From Brachycybe producta (Eukaryota > Arthropoda > Diplopoda > Playtdesmida > Andrognathidae), in NCBI GenBank assembly GCA_036925085.1, contig JAUPFP010000009.1:303501-367500 (forward strand): a stretch of 64,000 nt of DNA, in the 5' to 3' direction. Positions 44,642-58,700 of this stretch are shown here, piece after piece (position 1 is the first letter of the stretch; every line of letters begins with the position of its first letter). The position numbers were made by a program, and so were the translations under genes. The notes beneath the pieces are model-generated. The model was not told where the DNA came from and searched no databases. It worked only from the letters and a program-made list of their open reading frames with translations.

Positions 44642-47600
44642 TCCCTTGTCACAGAATAAAGAGATTATTGTTTACTCGCTGGAAGAATATATTCTTCCAG
44701 CGAGTAAACAATAATTGTTGGTTTCGTAAATTCAAAACAAGCATAAACGAAAGCAAAGCCTCCAACTCATCAATCACATCAACCTCATGTATGAGAAAGT
44801 CGGGCAGTATGAGGACGTCAATGTTTCCCAGATAATATTTCCAAAATAGAGAAGACATAGAAAAATAATTTAACACTAATGCATATAATTTGCAATAATC
44901 AGTGGGCACCCATGGTCAAGCAGCTGGAAAACCATAGTCTCATCTGATCTTGTAACAGCATTCCAAGAGCATTGTGACACATATGAGTGACACATATATG
45001 AGTAAGGAGATAGGTATTAAAGTATAGGGATTGTCATGCCTTTATACCTTCGGGTGGGATGGGCGATAACTACATTCCTGTCATGAGGAAGTACTAAACA
45101 ACCCCCACAAATTTTGGTAGGGGACCAATGTAATCTCCAGGTATGTATTCTTGTGGGTTGTGTGCTAATCCATAGTTTGTTGCCAATAGTATTTTCAAGT
45201 TCTTTATTGCGGTTGGTAACCACACTCATTTATTTCAAATGTGTATTTGGGGCAAATTAATGTAGCGCAAATGTTTAAGGCATGTGATCTTAGGACAAAA
45301 GGCCCTTTAGGTGAAAAGGTATTATAGCATGGTATTGTCGGGGCGCCCATGTACCCTCTTTCCCTTGTTCAGTCATAGGAAGTACTCCTGCCAAATTTAA
45401 TTCCTATAGTTGAAGGGGTTTGCCCGTTTGGGAATGCATAGCAGACAAATAGACAGACAGACAGAAAGATGAACAGGCAGACAACCCACATCCAAAAACA
45501 TAGACAAGATTAGTAAACAACTTAATCAAGTCACCTACGTTATGGGTTGACCCTGTTCAAACAATTGTGGCAGTCCACTTAGATCGAACTTCACATTAAA
45601 TTAAAACAGAGCATTATTGTAACATCATGATACCCGTATGTTTCAATTAAATGTGAAATGCAGTCCGTAATAACATACTAGTTGGTAAGAAAACGTTTTA
45701 GCATAGCGTTTTATTTTGTTGTTTCTATAAGAGCCAACAATAAAAATAATCATTGCGGCAAACTTATATTTACCCGAAGCCAAATATTGTGTGGCAACAC
45801 ATACGGCGACCTAGGTTCAAGTTGACAGCCTTCATATGCAGCTAAAGGACTTGTCTCCAAAACATCTTCTACAAAAATTCCTATCCTTGAATCAATCGTT
45901 TTTTGCCAAGCAGCGGCCATTTCTCGAAGAAACTAAGAAAGAAAAAAAATGAATACAATCCTGATCAGAGCTAACAAAAACACATTTCAGGTGCTAATTG
46001 AAAACCATGGCAAAGTTAGGGAAACCTATTTAAAAGTATATATATGTGACAACCTGGTCTGCACCAACCACCAAAATAGCCGTGCAGACATAAAGCTGGT
46101 GATTAGCCTGCTTATTGCTGTGGTAGGCAATAGCAGACCTCCGTGTTATGTCCCATTTGGCCCTCTCACCAGGTAACCTCTGTGTTACCATGGTGAGAGG
46201 TTATTTCACCAGGTGGCGTCATGGAGAAATGATGCCAACCGGCATTAGTACACAGGTTGATACCCAGGCTGTTTTTAAAAGAAGTCTGACCTGGAATTAC
46301 ATCATGGATGAGAGAGGCTCTGCTACAGTCCTGTTTGCTATTGTGCCACATTTGCAATATATATTTTCTTTGTATAACTTTTATGTATTTTCCCTGCTGG
46401 CCAAAGCCTGGTAACCTCTTAAAAAGCTTTTACCGTTAGTAGCTTTTACGTTTAGTGTGTAAGAATAATTTTTGTTGCTCACCATCATCGCACCTCGTAG
46501 TTTCAAACAGGGCTTTGGTGCAAGCCCGGAACAGTGGAGCAGCATGTGTAAGCCCGGAGCTGGAGCACTAATATTTTGGACTGCTCCACTGCTCCAGTTT
46601 TCTTTAAATTTCCATTCTAACATTAAAAAATTATGCATAACTTTAAGAATAATTTTTAATGTAAATTGTAGTCATTAAAAAGTAATAATAAAAGTAATCT
46701 TTTTAAATACATTTGAACCGGAGTGCGGATCGGAGACAGAGCCGCCAATATTGTTGTTGGTGCGGAGCAGGGACGGAGCAATTACAGAATCTGGTTGCTC
46801 CAAAACCCTGGTTTCAAAGAATAACTTTGATCATTGTGTCATATCTTATTTGGTTAGCACAGAATTGTTTTCATCCACTATTAAATACATTCAAGCTCTA
46901 CATTTATTACCGGAAGTTCGAGATCCTGTCTAGCAGCAAGAAGCCACTCCCAACATGCCACTGCTGTTTCCATAGTAGTCTCAGTAAAACATTCTACTGG
47001 ACACCAACATAAGCAGTGTAGCAAAGATCTCGACAACCCTGAAAAATATAACATAAATAAAATATGACAATCATTGAAAAACAAGTGTTTTTATCTTTCG
47101 ACTTACCTTTTGTAGCAATCAGTAGGGCACAGACCCGGAAAGCAGCCTTTTCGTGTAACGCAATATCTGCACATAACATAAAAGAAACCATTTAAACAGA
47201 CCAACAATATAATTTGAAAAATACCTATATAGTTTACAAACACTTGACTAACTTGTTTGCTAGATACTTTAAAGTGTTAGTTTATTTCAATTCTACTCTA
47301 GTAACTTTTGTAGCAAATAAAGTCTTTGATGCTCCAAGAGTTTACGCCCCGAGGGAGTAAATCTTTTTACCCATTCTCAACCTATTACGGCCGCGGTGAG
47401 TTTTGGGCTACGTGAACCCACTTTTGACCACGGTTGGCCGTTTCGAGGCCCGGGTTGCCGACGCACTCTGCCGGGTCCTAACCGACCAGGGATGGTCAGC
47501 GCTTTTCGACCACAAAAAGAGTGAGTTACACCTGGTGGGTTTCCCACCTGTGTACTGTGTAATTGCCCATTTCTCCACTTATACCTATTGGTGGTGATGC

Positions 47601-50600
47601 TGTTTGTGTGGTGGTTGTTTCAAAAATTGCATCCATTTTCGGTCCAGTCTAGTTTCTCAGCAGAGGGCCATGTGTACTCCGGTGAAAATTTTTCGTTTCA
47701 GTGTCTCTCCCCTTCAAAATTGTTATAGAAGGGGATTTGCATCACCAGGGTGATGATGAAACCAGTCATCTCAGGAGAGTCATCTGGAATCGTCCGGATC
47801 ATTTACTTAACAGGTTTAACTTGTTTTACGGGATAAATTAAACCTTTATCTTTTATCTTTTTGTTGCATGGCGCTTCGCGTTTATTCTGCCTTGTGTTAG
47901 GAAAGAGGATCTATGGTCCTAGGTGATGGACACTGGTCGTTTTCCGTCTGGTATACATCTTTTATCGGAGACCGCGGCTTAGACTGAAAAGTTTTCAGGC
48001 CGCGTTGCGGGTTGTTACAATTAGTGGCCCCACTGAGTATCGATTCTGGTACAACTTGCAGATTATTGAGTGGTCAGTTTTATTGAGCGGAGGATACTAA
48101 ACACTTACAGCAAAACCACAAATGACCCATAAAAATACAAAAAAATGTTAAAGGGCCTGCATCATCTCCATATAATACATTACGTAATACAAAAAGCAGA
48201 CATGTTAAACTTCAGATTGTACCATGCAACATATGAGAATGTTTTTGTTCAATAAAAATAGAAATATGAGCAAAAATGAAAGAAAATATTCAATTTAAAT
48301 GAGATTTGCAATTGAACAAATAACTACTTGGTTTTAAATTTGAAGTTCAACAGTATAAATTATATGTAGAGTGAAAACCTAACACTGAACGGAAGAAACC
48401 AGAATATTTTTTCGTGTAAAAAGAAAGAATACAGATATACAGTATATTTCATGATATCGTTTTGTGTGTTGAACTATTTTTACTATAGTTTATTATGATA
48501 TTTAAAGAAACTCATTAAGCTTCAAGTAAGTAGCTTAAACTTTATGATATATTACTTTTTAAACTGCAGCTGTTAAACAGAAACAACAAAGAAACGGCCT
48601 AAGTGCAACACTGCACTATTTCAATTCCGAACTTTGCAGTGTTGTACTTATAAAGTGCCCACATAGGCTATACACACTGGGACACACTATGTGTCCAACG
48701 TTGTATCTATATTTGTCTCCAGAAATTGCCAGTTGAACACTTGTACGTTCGCAATTAATGAACCGGTCAGACTATGTGACCAACATTGGTTCCAAGTCAC
48801 GAATGGTAATATGGACACAATACAATGAATGTTTGAGGGCTATTTGATGCGGGACAAGGAAACTGGCACCTTCCCGAATGCCTTCCAATACCCTCGGACG
48901 CTCGGCATTCGTCTCCCGTCCACACTGTGTCCAATTATCATCCGTCAAGCGCTGGAAGGCATTCGACGCATAGTGTGTCCAAGGCATAACAGAAATGCGA
49001 TCGATAGATCGCCTTTCACTTAGTGGTGTAATAGGCTCTAATAATATACACATTTATTAATATATTACCAACCTTGACTGGTACAAGCAAAGTGTAATTC
49101 TGAACACAGTTTATCAGCTAATTCCTTTGAGGCTTCATTTGTAGAACATAGGTCCATCATGCCAAACACCTCACCAGCATAGCGACCACGAAGACTAAGA
49201 CCAGCAACAAAGTTGGACGAGTCATTCTTAACACACAGAGGTCTTTTATCAAGAGTTGCATTCTTTAAAAAAAAAAGAAATTAGTAATAGATAAAAGTAA
49301 ATAAAAATTCAAACTTACGCTAAGAGCCGTGCATTTAAAGTTTAACCCAGCGAATAAAAGAACGCTTTCAGCAACAAGAGATAAACCTGTATGCTGCCTT
49401 AGTCCCAGTTGAGTATGATTCAAATTGGACAAATATTCCTTCAAAAAAAAAAACATTTCAAACGAAACATCAATGAATTTTGAACATAAAAGCTAAAATT
49501 CAATTGCTTGTTTGTTTAGTAAACAGTAAAATTTCGAAAAAAAAAAGATCAGAATTTGCCAGTATTAAAGTACAACTGTGCAGCCTACAAAATGCATTAT
49601 ATAAAACACAACGAGACCCTATAAAACATTAAGTGCATTCCAATAAGCTGCCTTGTATCAACATCAGCATTGCTGTCACCACGAGATCCTCAAAATGTAA
49701 ATGTTAGGTAATTGTATTTCTCTACAAATTTAATAATTCAGACAAAACCTCAGAAAGCAACTTCAATCACTTAACGTTCTTACAAGCTTTACTCGTCTTA
49801 CTATGCTGTTCACTACAGACAAACTCTGCAGAAACTGCCAATACTTTTTAAAACAAACAAACCTCATGTTTACAATTATGTGGTTAAACATGACATTTAC
49901 AATTATAAAAAAAAACTTCGATTCAAAATAAGTCATGGCAAAGCTAACAGTCAACTACGCAAGTTACAACATAATAAAATGAATAAAACAAAAAAAGACA
50001 AGGATTTTATATTTAAACTAGAACGAAAGTCCGTCTTCGACAGGTGTGATAGTCCTACATAATATCCCAGATTTAGAACATTATGCGATTTACATTTCGA
50101 GTAAATGCTATGCTTAATGATCCTGGTATAATTCTGCCTTGCGTTGAAAAAATTAATACACAAAAAGTCCAACCAACCTCTTCCTTCTCTGCCAAAAACA
50201 TAAGCAATTTTGTTACCAATGTAAATTGTGAGATCAAAGGTGACCTTTACCATAACCCACGTGGGTTAATTTATTCTTTGAAAAAAACATGATACAATAA
50301 AGCAAGCTTTCCTGGCTGCCACCTTTTTAAGTTCAGAGGTTTTGGTGAAATTGGATGATTTTTTTTTCAAAAAAAAATGAGGTAAACGGAGGGTAAATTG
50401 ATAATTCTAATGTAGCCTGCCAAAAACCCATTTAAAGATGTGTATAATGGTTAATTTTCACCATGCATGAACGTGTAGTTTCCAAGAACATTCGTGCACA
50501 AAAGGAGGGAGGGAGAGATAGAGTCAGACCTTAGCAAATTATGATATTAGATAGAAAATAGATAGATAGAAGATACAGGCAATTAAAAATAGGGACAAAC

Positions 50601-52616
50601 AGAAGTTACCTCCGCCCTTTTTATGATGACCAGCAACTTCTAATTGGTTTGTTGTGTGGTTTGACGTTGAAAAGGGCGGAGCATGTGACGTCAGACTACA
50701 TATTCAACTAATTAGAAGTTGCGTTCGGCATAAAAAGGCCGGAGCCAACTTATGTTTGTCCCGATTTCTAATAGCCTGTATAAAAAATAGATAAGAGTAC
50801 TGGAAATTAGAAAAAAAAATATAAGCAGACTTGCACATTTAACTGATTTTTTTTCTGTGACATGATAAAAATATCGTCACATCATTTGGAACTCCATCAG
50901 AAAAAAAAGGATGGCCACGAGATACAGTCGCACTCATACTGTTGTGGGCACCGTACTGTCTACCATAGATTTTAACTAAACCTTCTCACTCAAACTTGAA
51001 CAATGTCCTCTTATCAAATCATCACAATGACAAAGATCAGTGAGCACCATTTCAATATCATACCCAGTAGAACAGTCTTTCCCATCCACCGTTGTTCAAT
51101 GCAGCTGCACCAACATATTTTCACAAGTGGTAACACTCAAGACTATTTTGGGTAGCATTCCACTGGATAATGGTTCAATAGTTCACGGTGTATTGGTATC
51201 CACCATGTTCGACATCGAAATCACATATTCTGGTGTTTTGAACACACTACCGTTATTGTTATTGGCGTAACAGAATCCATCACATTTACCAAAAAAAAAC
51301 CTAGCAATGGACATTGTTAACTGGTAAAATTCTAACTAACTGTCACTTGAGTGATTACCACCATATACACGTTTGGTTCCCAAAATCTGACCAGTGTGCA
51401 AATGTGAGAACCTGGGTCAACCATTGATATTTGTATCTGACTTAAATCACATTTACTCTCATGGAGGGGAACTAAAGGTTAGAATCAAAGGCAACTTTTG
51501 AAAAACTTTTTGGCGACAAAATGAAGTCAAAGGTCCCTGGACTATTGTCGCAATGTATCTTCTATGAAACGACGGCAACCTTCGCACACAGGCCACTTTT
51601 AACTTTGTATGAAGGGCATAACAGTCTACTAATACTACTATAGATGAGCCCCATACTGGTGGATGGGTGGCTTTTACCACATTGTAATTGGTAAAAAAAA
51701 ATCAATGAATTATAGACGGTGTATGAAACATTCAAATTCTAACAATGGCTACTTGTGAGTGTCAAGAGAGCTGAAAGGACTGGAGTTATAATAGCCTGTA
51801 TACTGACAATGAGATGAAATACTAGCAGTAAAAATCACCTTTTTAAAGGTAACTTTATGGATAAAGTTATGGTCACAACGGTTTCTGAAGGTCCGCAACC
51901 AAAATATATTGTAAAACCCAGCAACTTGTGATCCCGCCAAAACCATGGCCTGGGGGGTAAACAACTCTTGCTCGTCCCCTTCCTCTCTCTGACTCACACC
52001 TCTGACTCATACCCTAGTGCGGAGTGATACACTTAGGACCATGGTCACTTGGACCTGGTTACACCTCGTAGGTGTACACAGGTCCAAGGTATAAAAGGAC
52101 CATGTTCCTCTTTGTTCCTCGTCCTTGTCTTTGCTCTAAACTTTGTATTACGTAGATATTATTCCGTACCACATCATGGGCATGAGGACGCACCTTTGAT
52201 AAATAACATTCGTCTTTGTAATCTTCACGTTTCTTTACAAAGATGAATAAAAGTGTTACAATAAGACACCACGTTGTCTTTATGTTCCGAAACTAATAAC
52301 TTCTCTACAGAGGCCGCCAGAGACACCATAAGGTAAAGAGCGCATATAGATCTTGACGCAGCTACAACATCTTCTACTGCCGGTAAATATCAACAGGAGG
52401 AGATGTACATCAGCGTCGACGGAGAATAGGATGGCCACCATCCTTCTGCACAGATTTCACCCCCATGCAGGAGGATGATCGCAATCCATCGCCATCCAAC
52501 TCTTTCTGTAGCTCGAATCTTCTCCATGTGGGCACCGTGCGATGCAGAGAAGCAACGAGTTACAAGAAACAACATCTACAAGTTGGTCAGAAAAATAGAG
52601 TCGACGTGAAAAACTC

Positions 52617-52661
<45 letters not shown>

Positions 52662-52699
52662 TTATATATATGTATATATGTATATATATATGTATATAC

Positions 52700-52756
<57 letters not shown>

Positions 52757-55700
52757 GCTCTGCTTTGCAGAGCAACAAAGGTCCAAAAAAGGAACAAACG
52801 ATGCACATGCGCACACCAGAGAAAATGAAAAACTCATTTTCTCTTTCAAATATAAAAAGGGGAGGGGATAATAGTAGCAAAATTAAACTACAGTTTATCA
52901 CAGGTTGTGCCCAACATTAGAATTTCTTTTGCTCAGCCCTTTTATGAACGTCATCAATTTCTAATTGGTTTGTTACTTGGTCTGACATCATAAAAGAGCG
53001 GAGGAAAAGAAATTCTAATGCTGGGCACAATTGCCTGTGAATTTTGCTCCCGTCATTTATGACGGGTTACACCACTAGTACCCATATATTGGATATAGAC
53101 ATTTTCTCTAAAACACTGGTCCTACGGACACTTGCCCTAAAGCCATTTGTCATAAAGGGACATTTGCCATAAATATACTCCTAAATCCCTCCATTTGGAG
53201 GGACTGTGGTACCACCTGACCTCTTACCCATTTAACTCAATGGTGAGAGGCCTGCTGAACAGAACATGGCGTCCGCCTGACTGTCTACTATATGCAGCCT
53301 GGCCCATATTCATGGAATTGTCTTTATTGGAAACCACGTAAAATCTCATATCTAAATACCTGAGCCAACTGGCAAAGTCATTTTAATAAAAAAAATCACC
53401 TGTAAGTGTGAACGTGTGGCACTTGGAGCCCACTTTACAGCTTCTTGGATAATTCCTTGACAACGAGCAGCAAAGTCCCTTACAATTGTCTGAAATTAGA
53501 TCCTGATTACAACTACATCAGTCATTAATTTTAGTGAAAATCAATGCGCACCTCTCGAGCTTCTTGAGTGTCCATTAATACAAGTTGGTATGTTGTTCCA
53601 GGCAAATTCAGAACAGAATTTTCCACATTAGGATCCTGATAATAAATGAAATTTCAAAGTTCATATAAAAAATTCATATTTGAAATCATTAAAAAAATAA
53701 TTTTGAAAAATTACAATGCAAGGAGCCATGAAGGCAGATATGGGGCAAGTGTATAATTACAGCATGCACAATAGATTGTCAAAATCCGGAAAATATTATC
53801 AGAAAAAATTCTCAATTTTAAAGCCTCCTTTGGAAATTCATTCCCAAACCAACACATTCACAATAATCTAAGGCAAGCGTACCAAACTATGGCCCACAGA
53901 ATGGGTGAATCTGGCCCGTGAACGCTTCGACAAAAAAAAATCTCAGTGATGAAGACAGAAATTATGGCACTCCTCTATGCATTACACAGCATAACTGCAT
54001 ACGTCATTATGTGGCTGGTATATAATTATGAAATATATTGGAAATGTGTAATCAAAACAGCAATATTGTACCAAAATGCTAGTGAATCTGCAAAATTCAA
54101 TACATTTTAGGTACTGAATTTCTGCAGATGTAACATTAGTCTGCTTATGCATTCCCACACCCTTTCACCTAGAAGAACCAAATTTGGCAGGAATACTTCT
54201 TATAACCCAACAAGCGCATTAGTGTACCTGGGTACCCCAACAACCACCCTACACGTGGAGGTGGATTAAGATGCATCAGTATACAGTATATATCTATCTA
54301 ATATATCTATACAAGTTCATATTTTGCAAGAAGCTATCTACATGTTTGGCACTTGCACTAAAACACGCATCACATGACCTAAAATATATGCCCGAATATC
54401 ATTTCACCTAAAGGGCTTCTTTTGTCCTAAAATCATATGCCTTAAACAATAGATATATTTTAGTGGCAAACGAAGCGAGCCAAAAAAAGCAACATTTTTT
54501 AAATATACAAGTAAACACGTATGAAATCGAAACAGTTTCTAAATCTTGGTAAATGCAAATTTACAATTTACAGTTACGAAAAAGGATCTCGAGGTCAATC
54601 CAATTTTAGAAGATCCCGAGGACTTCACAATTTCTATATGCTTAAGCTGCTTCTTAGCTTTGAGAGGCTCCCGATGACCTTCCAGTTTTGAGAGGTTTTG
54701 GGATGCCTTGCAGTTTCAAGAACATCCCAAAGCCTTCACAATTTTGTTAGGCTTGTACGTGCACCACTCGACAGTGTATAAAAGTAAATGTTTGACGCAC
54801 CGGTACTCGGAAGGACTGGTGCAGGTGGCATTTGTCCACTTGCCACCTGGGCCAGTAGTACATCCCTGGTCGGGCTCACCCCTACCTACTGCTAAGGTTA
54901 AGGGCAGTGTGGAGTAGGATAAAATTAGCCAGTTAAAATGATGACACAAGCATATTTTTTAGCTTAATTTGCAAAGTTGAGCTTGGCCCTGGTGAGAGTT
55001 ATGCCCAACGAAAATGAAGTATACATTTTGTCTTCAGGGTAATCACACAAAAAATAATGAAATGATCTTCTAGAATATTTTTTGTCTTTGTGAAAAACAC
55101 TGGGTAAACATATTTAAGAATAATAACGAATAAAATGCATACCAACTCCAATGCGTTTGATAGCAATTGCAACATATCAAGCATTGTCCAAAGAAAACAA
55201 CCATTCCACAGCAAATGTGGAAACCTAAAAAATAAATATATTATTTAAATTAGCAAGTGAAAGTCAATTAATGTTACTTTGATTTACAATTTTAATTTCC
55301 TTAAATATGCTTGTATGTAATTATGTGAAACACGGGTGACACAAAGACCATGTGAAACACAAAGTGAAACTTACATTAATGCACAGTCAGTCACTTTAAC
55401 ATAAATATTTTAAGACATTTTATAAATAGCCCTGCAAAAACAATTGAATAAATAGAAATGTAGGTAAAAGAAAAAAATAAGGAAAAGAAAAAATGGAATG
55501 AATAGCTGGTTAATCTGCATCGGAGAAGCGACAGTAAGAAGTAATTGAAAGCATTTTAGAAACTGCACATTAAAGGTGAATGTTCAATGTTTATTACACT
55601 AAAAATGTCTCTGCTATTCAACCGAAGTGACAGAATAAAACGCCAAATTGAACAAACACCAAGCTGAATAACCGGCAAATTTTTGGCTTTTATTCAGTTT

Positions 55701-58700
55701 GGCGTTTGTTCGAATTGGCACATATTCAGTTCGGCATTTCTTAAAAATTGGTACTTATTCAGTTTGGCGTTTCTTCCAATTAGCGCTTATTCAGTTTGGC
55801 ATATTTTCTAATGTGACGACCCAGTTTTGCTCCATCTTTATTTAGGAGGAACAAGACTGAATCCTGATGGCGTCTGCTAGGATGCTGTAGTAGGCAGCCC
55901 GGCAGATGAGATGAACTCCAGGTAGGGTCACTGTCAACCCCCAGGTGGAGCAGCCTGGGGGTACTTAATGGCAAGTCAGCCATTAAGGAGGGCCAGTGTG
56001 TTTAGACCCTGAAGTGAGAGGATGTGCTATGTGTTGTGGGTGGCCATGATGACCACCATTCATCTGTTTCTTTGTTCTCTTTGGTTGGGTTTTTGGTGAT
56101 CTCCTCTGCTGGATGGAATAGCCAGGAGAGAGTTGTTTAATTAATAGTAAGTGTTTCTTTATTTGTCATACTGAATAAATTATATTCTTTTATTTACATC
56201 AACACACTGTGTCACGTGTCACCTTATTTTCTGGGGAAGTATCCGCGGGGAGGGTGGGGGTTCTGGTGGGAGTTCACCGTTCACCACCGTCCTGTCCTGA
56301 GCGGCCGGTACTCCGCACGCAGTTTCCGATCTGCGGGGAACTCGACTCTAGGCGGGCGTCACCCAGGGATGGAAGCAAGAGGGCAGTCTGTATTACGATC
56401 CCGGCCCCCCGAGGGAGTCAGGATCCGGTAATCCACTTTAGTCAGCTTGGGTTTTAATCAGTTTTGTGTTTGTTCCATGTTAATACACTGAAAAACATTT
56501 CTGAACCATACAAATTACCCAAAAGACATAAACTACCGATTTTTATAATGTACACTTACAATAAAAAAGGATCACATGTAATTGTATACCTGGCACCCTG
56601 TTTTTTAAACTAAATTTTTCCCATTTTCCTTAATATTTTTAACTTTTTCAAAAATCACTTGCTGAAAATTATTCGTTCAAATTGGGAAATTTTTTGGAAG
56701 CAATTTAGAATTTTTTTATGATCTAGTAGTCAGTTTTTCATGCAAATATTTTTAAACGACTACAGTAAATCGTTCATTTTTAATTTTTAAAACACAATCT
56801 CCACATGCAAAATTTTAATTTTATTTATATAAATTAATTGGAAAATCGATATAACAAGAGATTTTTGCAGAACTTTAAGAAATAATACAATATTCCATTT
56901 GGCGTTTGTTCAACTTTAGGTTGTTACTTCATTTTTTTATAAAACAAATGTGTCAATTTCCTTTGCTATTTTGCATAAACGTTCAGTGAGAGTCATTATT
57001 TTAGTAGGCTGTGTGTAAAGCGAAAAACACATACAGAAAATCAGCCGAGAATATCACGTCAAAAAATAATTTTCGAAACAATTTGAAATTCTGGTCGGTT
57101 TTCTGCTAAACAAAAGAAGTTGAGATTGGCAGAACTTTTTTTTTAGGACAGAATCGTTTTTCAATATTCTGACCAAACTAATAAAATGAATCCCATACTT
57201 TTTAATAAAGCAAGGAGAGCAAACTTGTAGGTTGTGTTGTAAACAAGGGGTGTACTGACCAGTTTCTTCAAATAAGTGACATCAGCCCTTTTTGCAATGT
57301 TAATTTTTATTTGTATGTGCCACACATACCACCATGGTCCAAAACGAGACTGGCTAACTACAGCTACCTGGGTCACTACAGCTACCAGGCTCACTACAGC
57401 TATCAGGCTCACTACAGCTATCAGGCTCACTACAGCTACCAGGCTCACTACAGCTACCAGGCTCACTACAGCTACCAGGGTCACTACAGCTACCAAGGTC
57501 ACTACAGCTACCAAGGTCACTACAGCTACCAGGGTCACTACAGCTACCAAAAAAATATATAGACCTTTTTTTCATCAAAAGGGCTCACTACAGCTACCAA
57601 AAAATATAGGCCTTTTTATTTACCAATACGGTCACTACAGCTACTTGAGTCATTAAGTTTAGTTTAGGTTAGATTCGGTAAGGTTCTGTTAGGTTCGGTT
57701 TCATTAGGTAAGGTTCGGTTAGGTAAGGTAAGGTTCGGTTAGGCTAGGTAAGGTTCGGTTAGGCTAGGTAAGGTTCGGTTAGGTTAGGTAAGGTTCGGTT
57801 AGGTTAGGTAAGGTTCGGTTAGGTTAGGTTCGGTTAGGTTAGGTTAGGTAAGGTTCGGTTAGGTTAGGTAAGGTTCGGTTAGGTTAGGTTAGGTAAGGTT
57901 CGGTTAGGTAAGGTTCGGTTAATTTGTTTTCATTAGTTAAGATTCGGTACGGTTCGGTTTGGTTTCATTAGGTAAGGTTCAGTTAGATTAGGGAGAAAGT
58001 GTTATATTTTTTTTGGTAGCTGTAGTGACGAAAAAGTGATGAAAAAAGGTCTATATTTTCTGCTTATATTTTTTGGTAGCTGTAGTGACCCTTTTGATGA
58101 ACAAAAGGTCAATATATTTTTTTGGTAGCTGTAGTGACAAAAGTAGCTGTTCTCCCCCTAGTAGCGCTCTTGTGAGCCTTGGTAGCTGTAGTGACCCCCA
58201 ACCTCCAAAACATATGTAAACTATTTTTCTTTTTTCTTCTCTGTTGAAACATTCTGAAACAAATTTTCCGTATGTTTGTTTCCATGATGTGGTCCCCTAA
58301 GCTCAATGTTCAACATAACCCAGGTGTAGACTACGCTTTGTGGTCCTCCTTAGCCCCAGAGTACACATACTGTAGTCCTGAGATTCACTAAGCATAAGAG
58401 TACAACTTAAAGGTACACTATTCTCATCACAAAAGTGGCTTGGAGTCGTAATCAAATGCTACGTGGACAACTTCATTAAGTAATAGTAAACTGGTACATT
58501 TATTCTGCTCACAATTCACCATCAAATATGCACTTAACAAAGATAAACATATAATTTTTAAGAAATAATAACCCTTACTTGTCAACCAAACAAGACAGAT
58601 AACGATCCGCAACTCTTCTGATCTGTCGGTTCGGATGATTAAATTTCAACAACAGCACCTCAGCATGAATTTCTAAGTCGTGCTCCTTTTGTTCATTTTT

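Noticed and set aside
51040-51680. Open frames of 73-76 codons as exons
   Set aside because: No splice signals in the right phase, no similarity to PI4KA; the PI4KA exons on both sides already join without a gap in the protein.
52457-52920. Open frames across the (TA)n tract
   Set aside because: Tyr/Ile runs from a microsatellite, on both strands. No gene.
57276-57656. Repeat proteins in several frames (HYSYQA, TTATRL and similar)
   Set aside because: They follow from an 18-bp DNA repeat whose length is divisible by three. All frames and both strands stay open equally, and there is no conserved domain.
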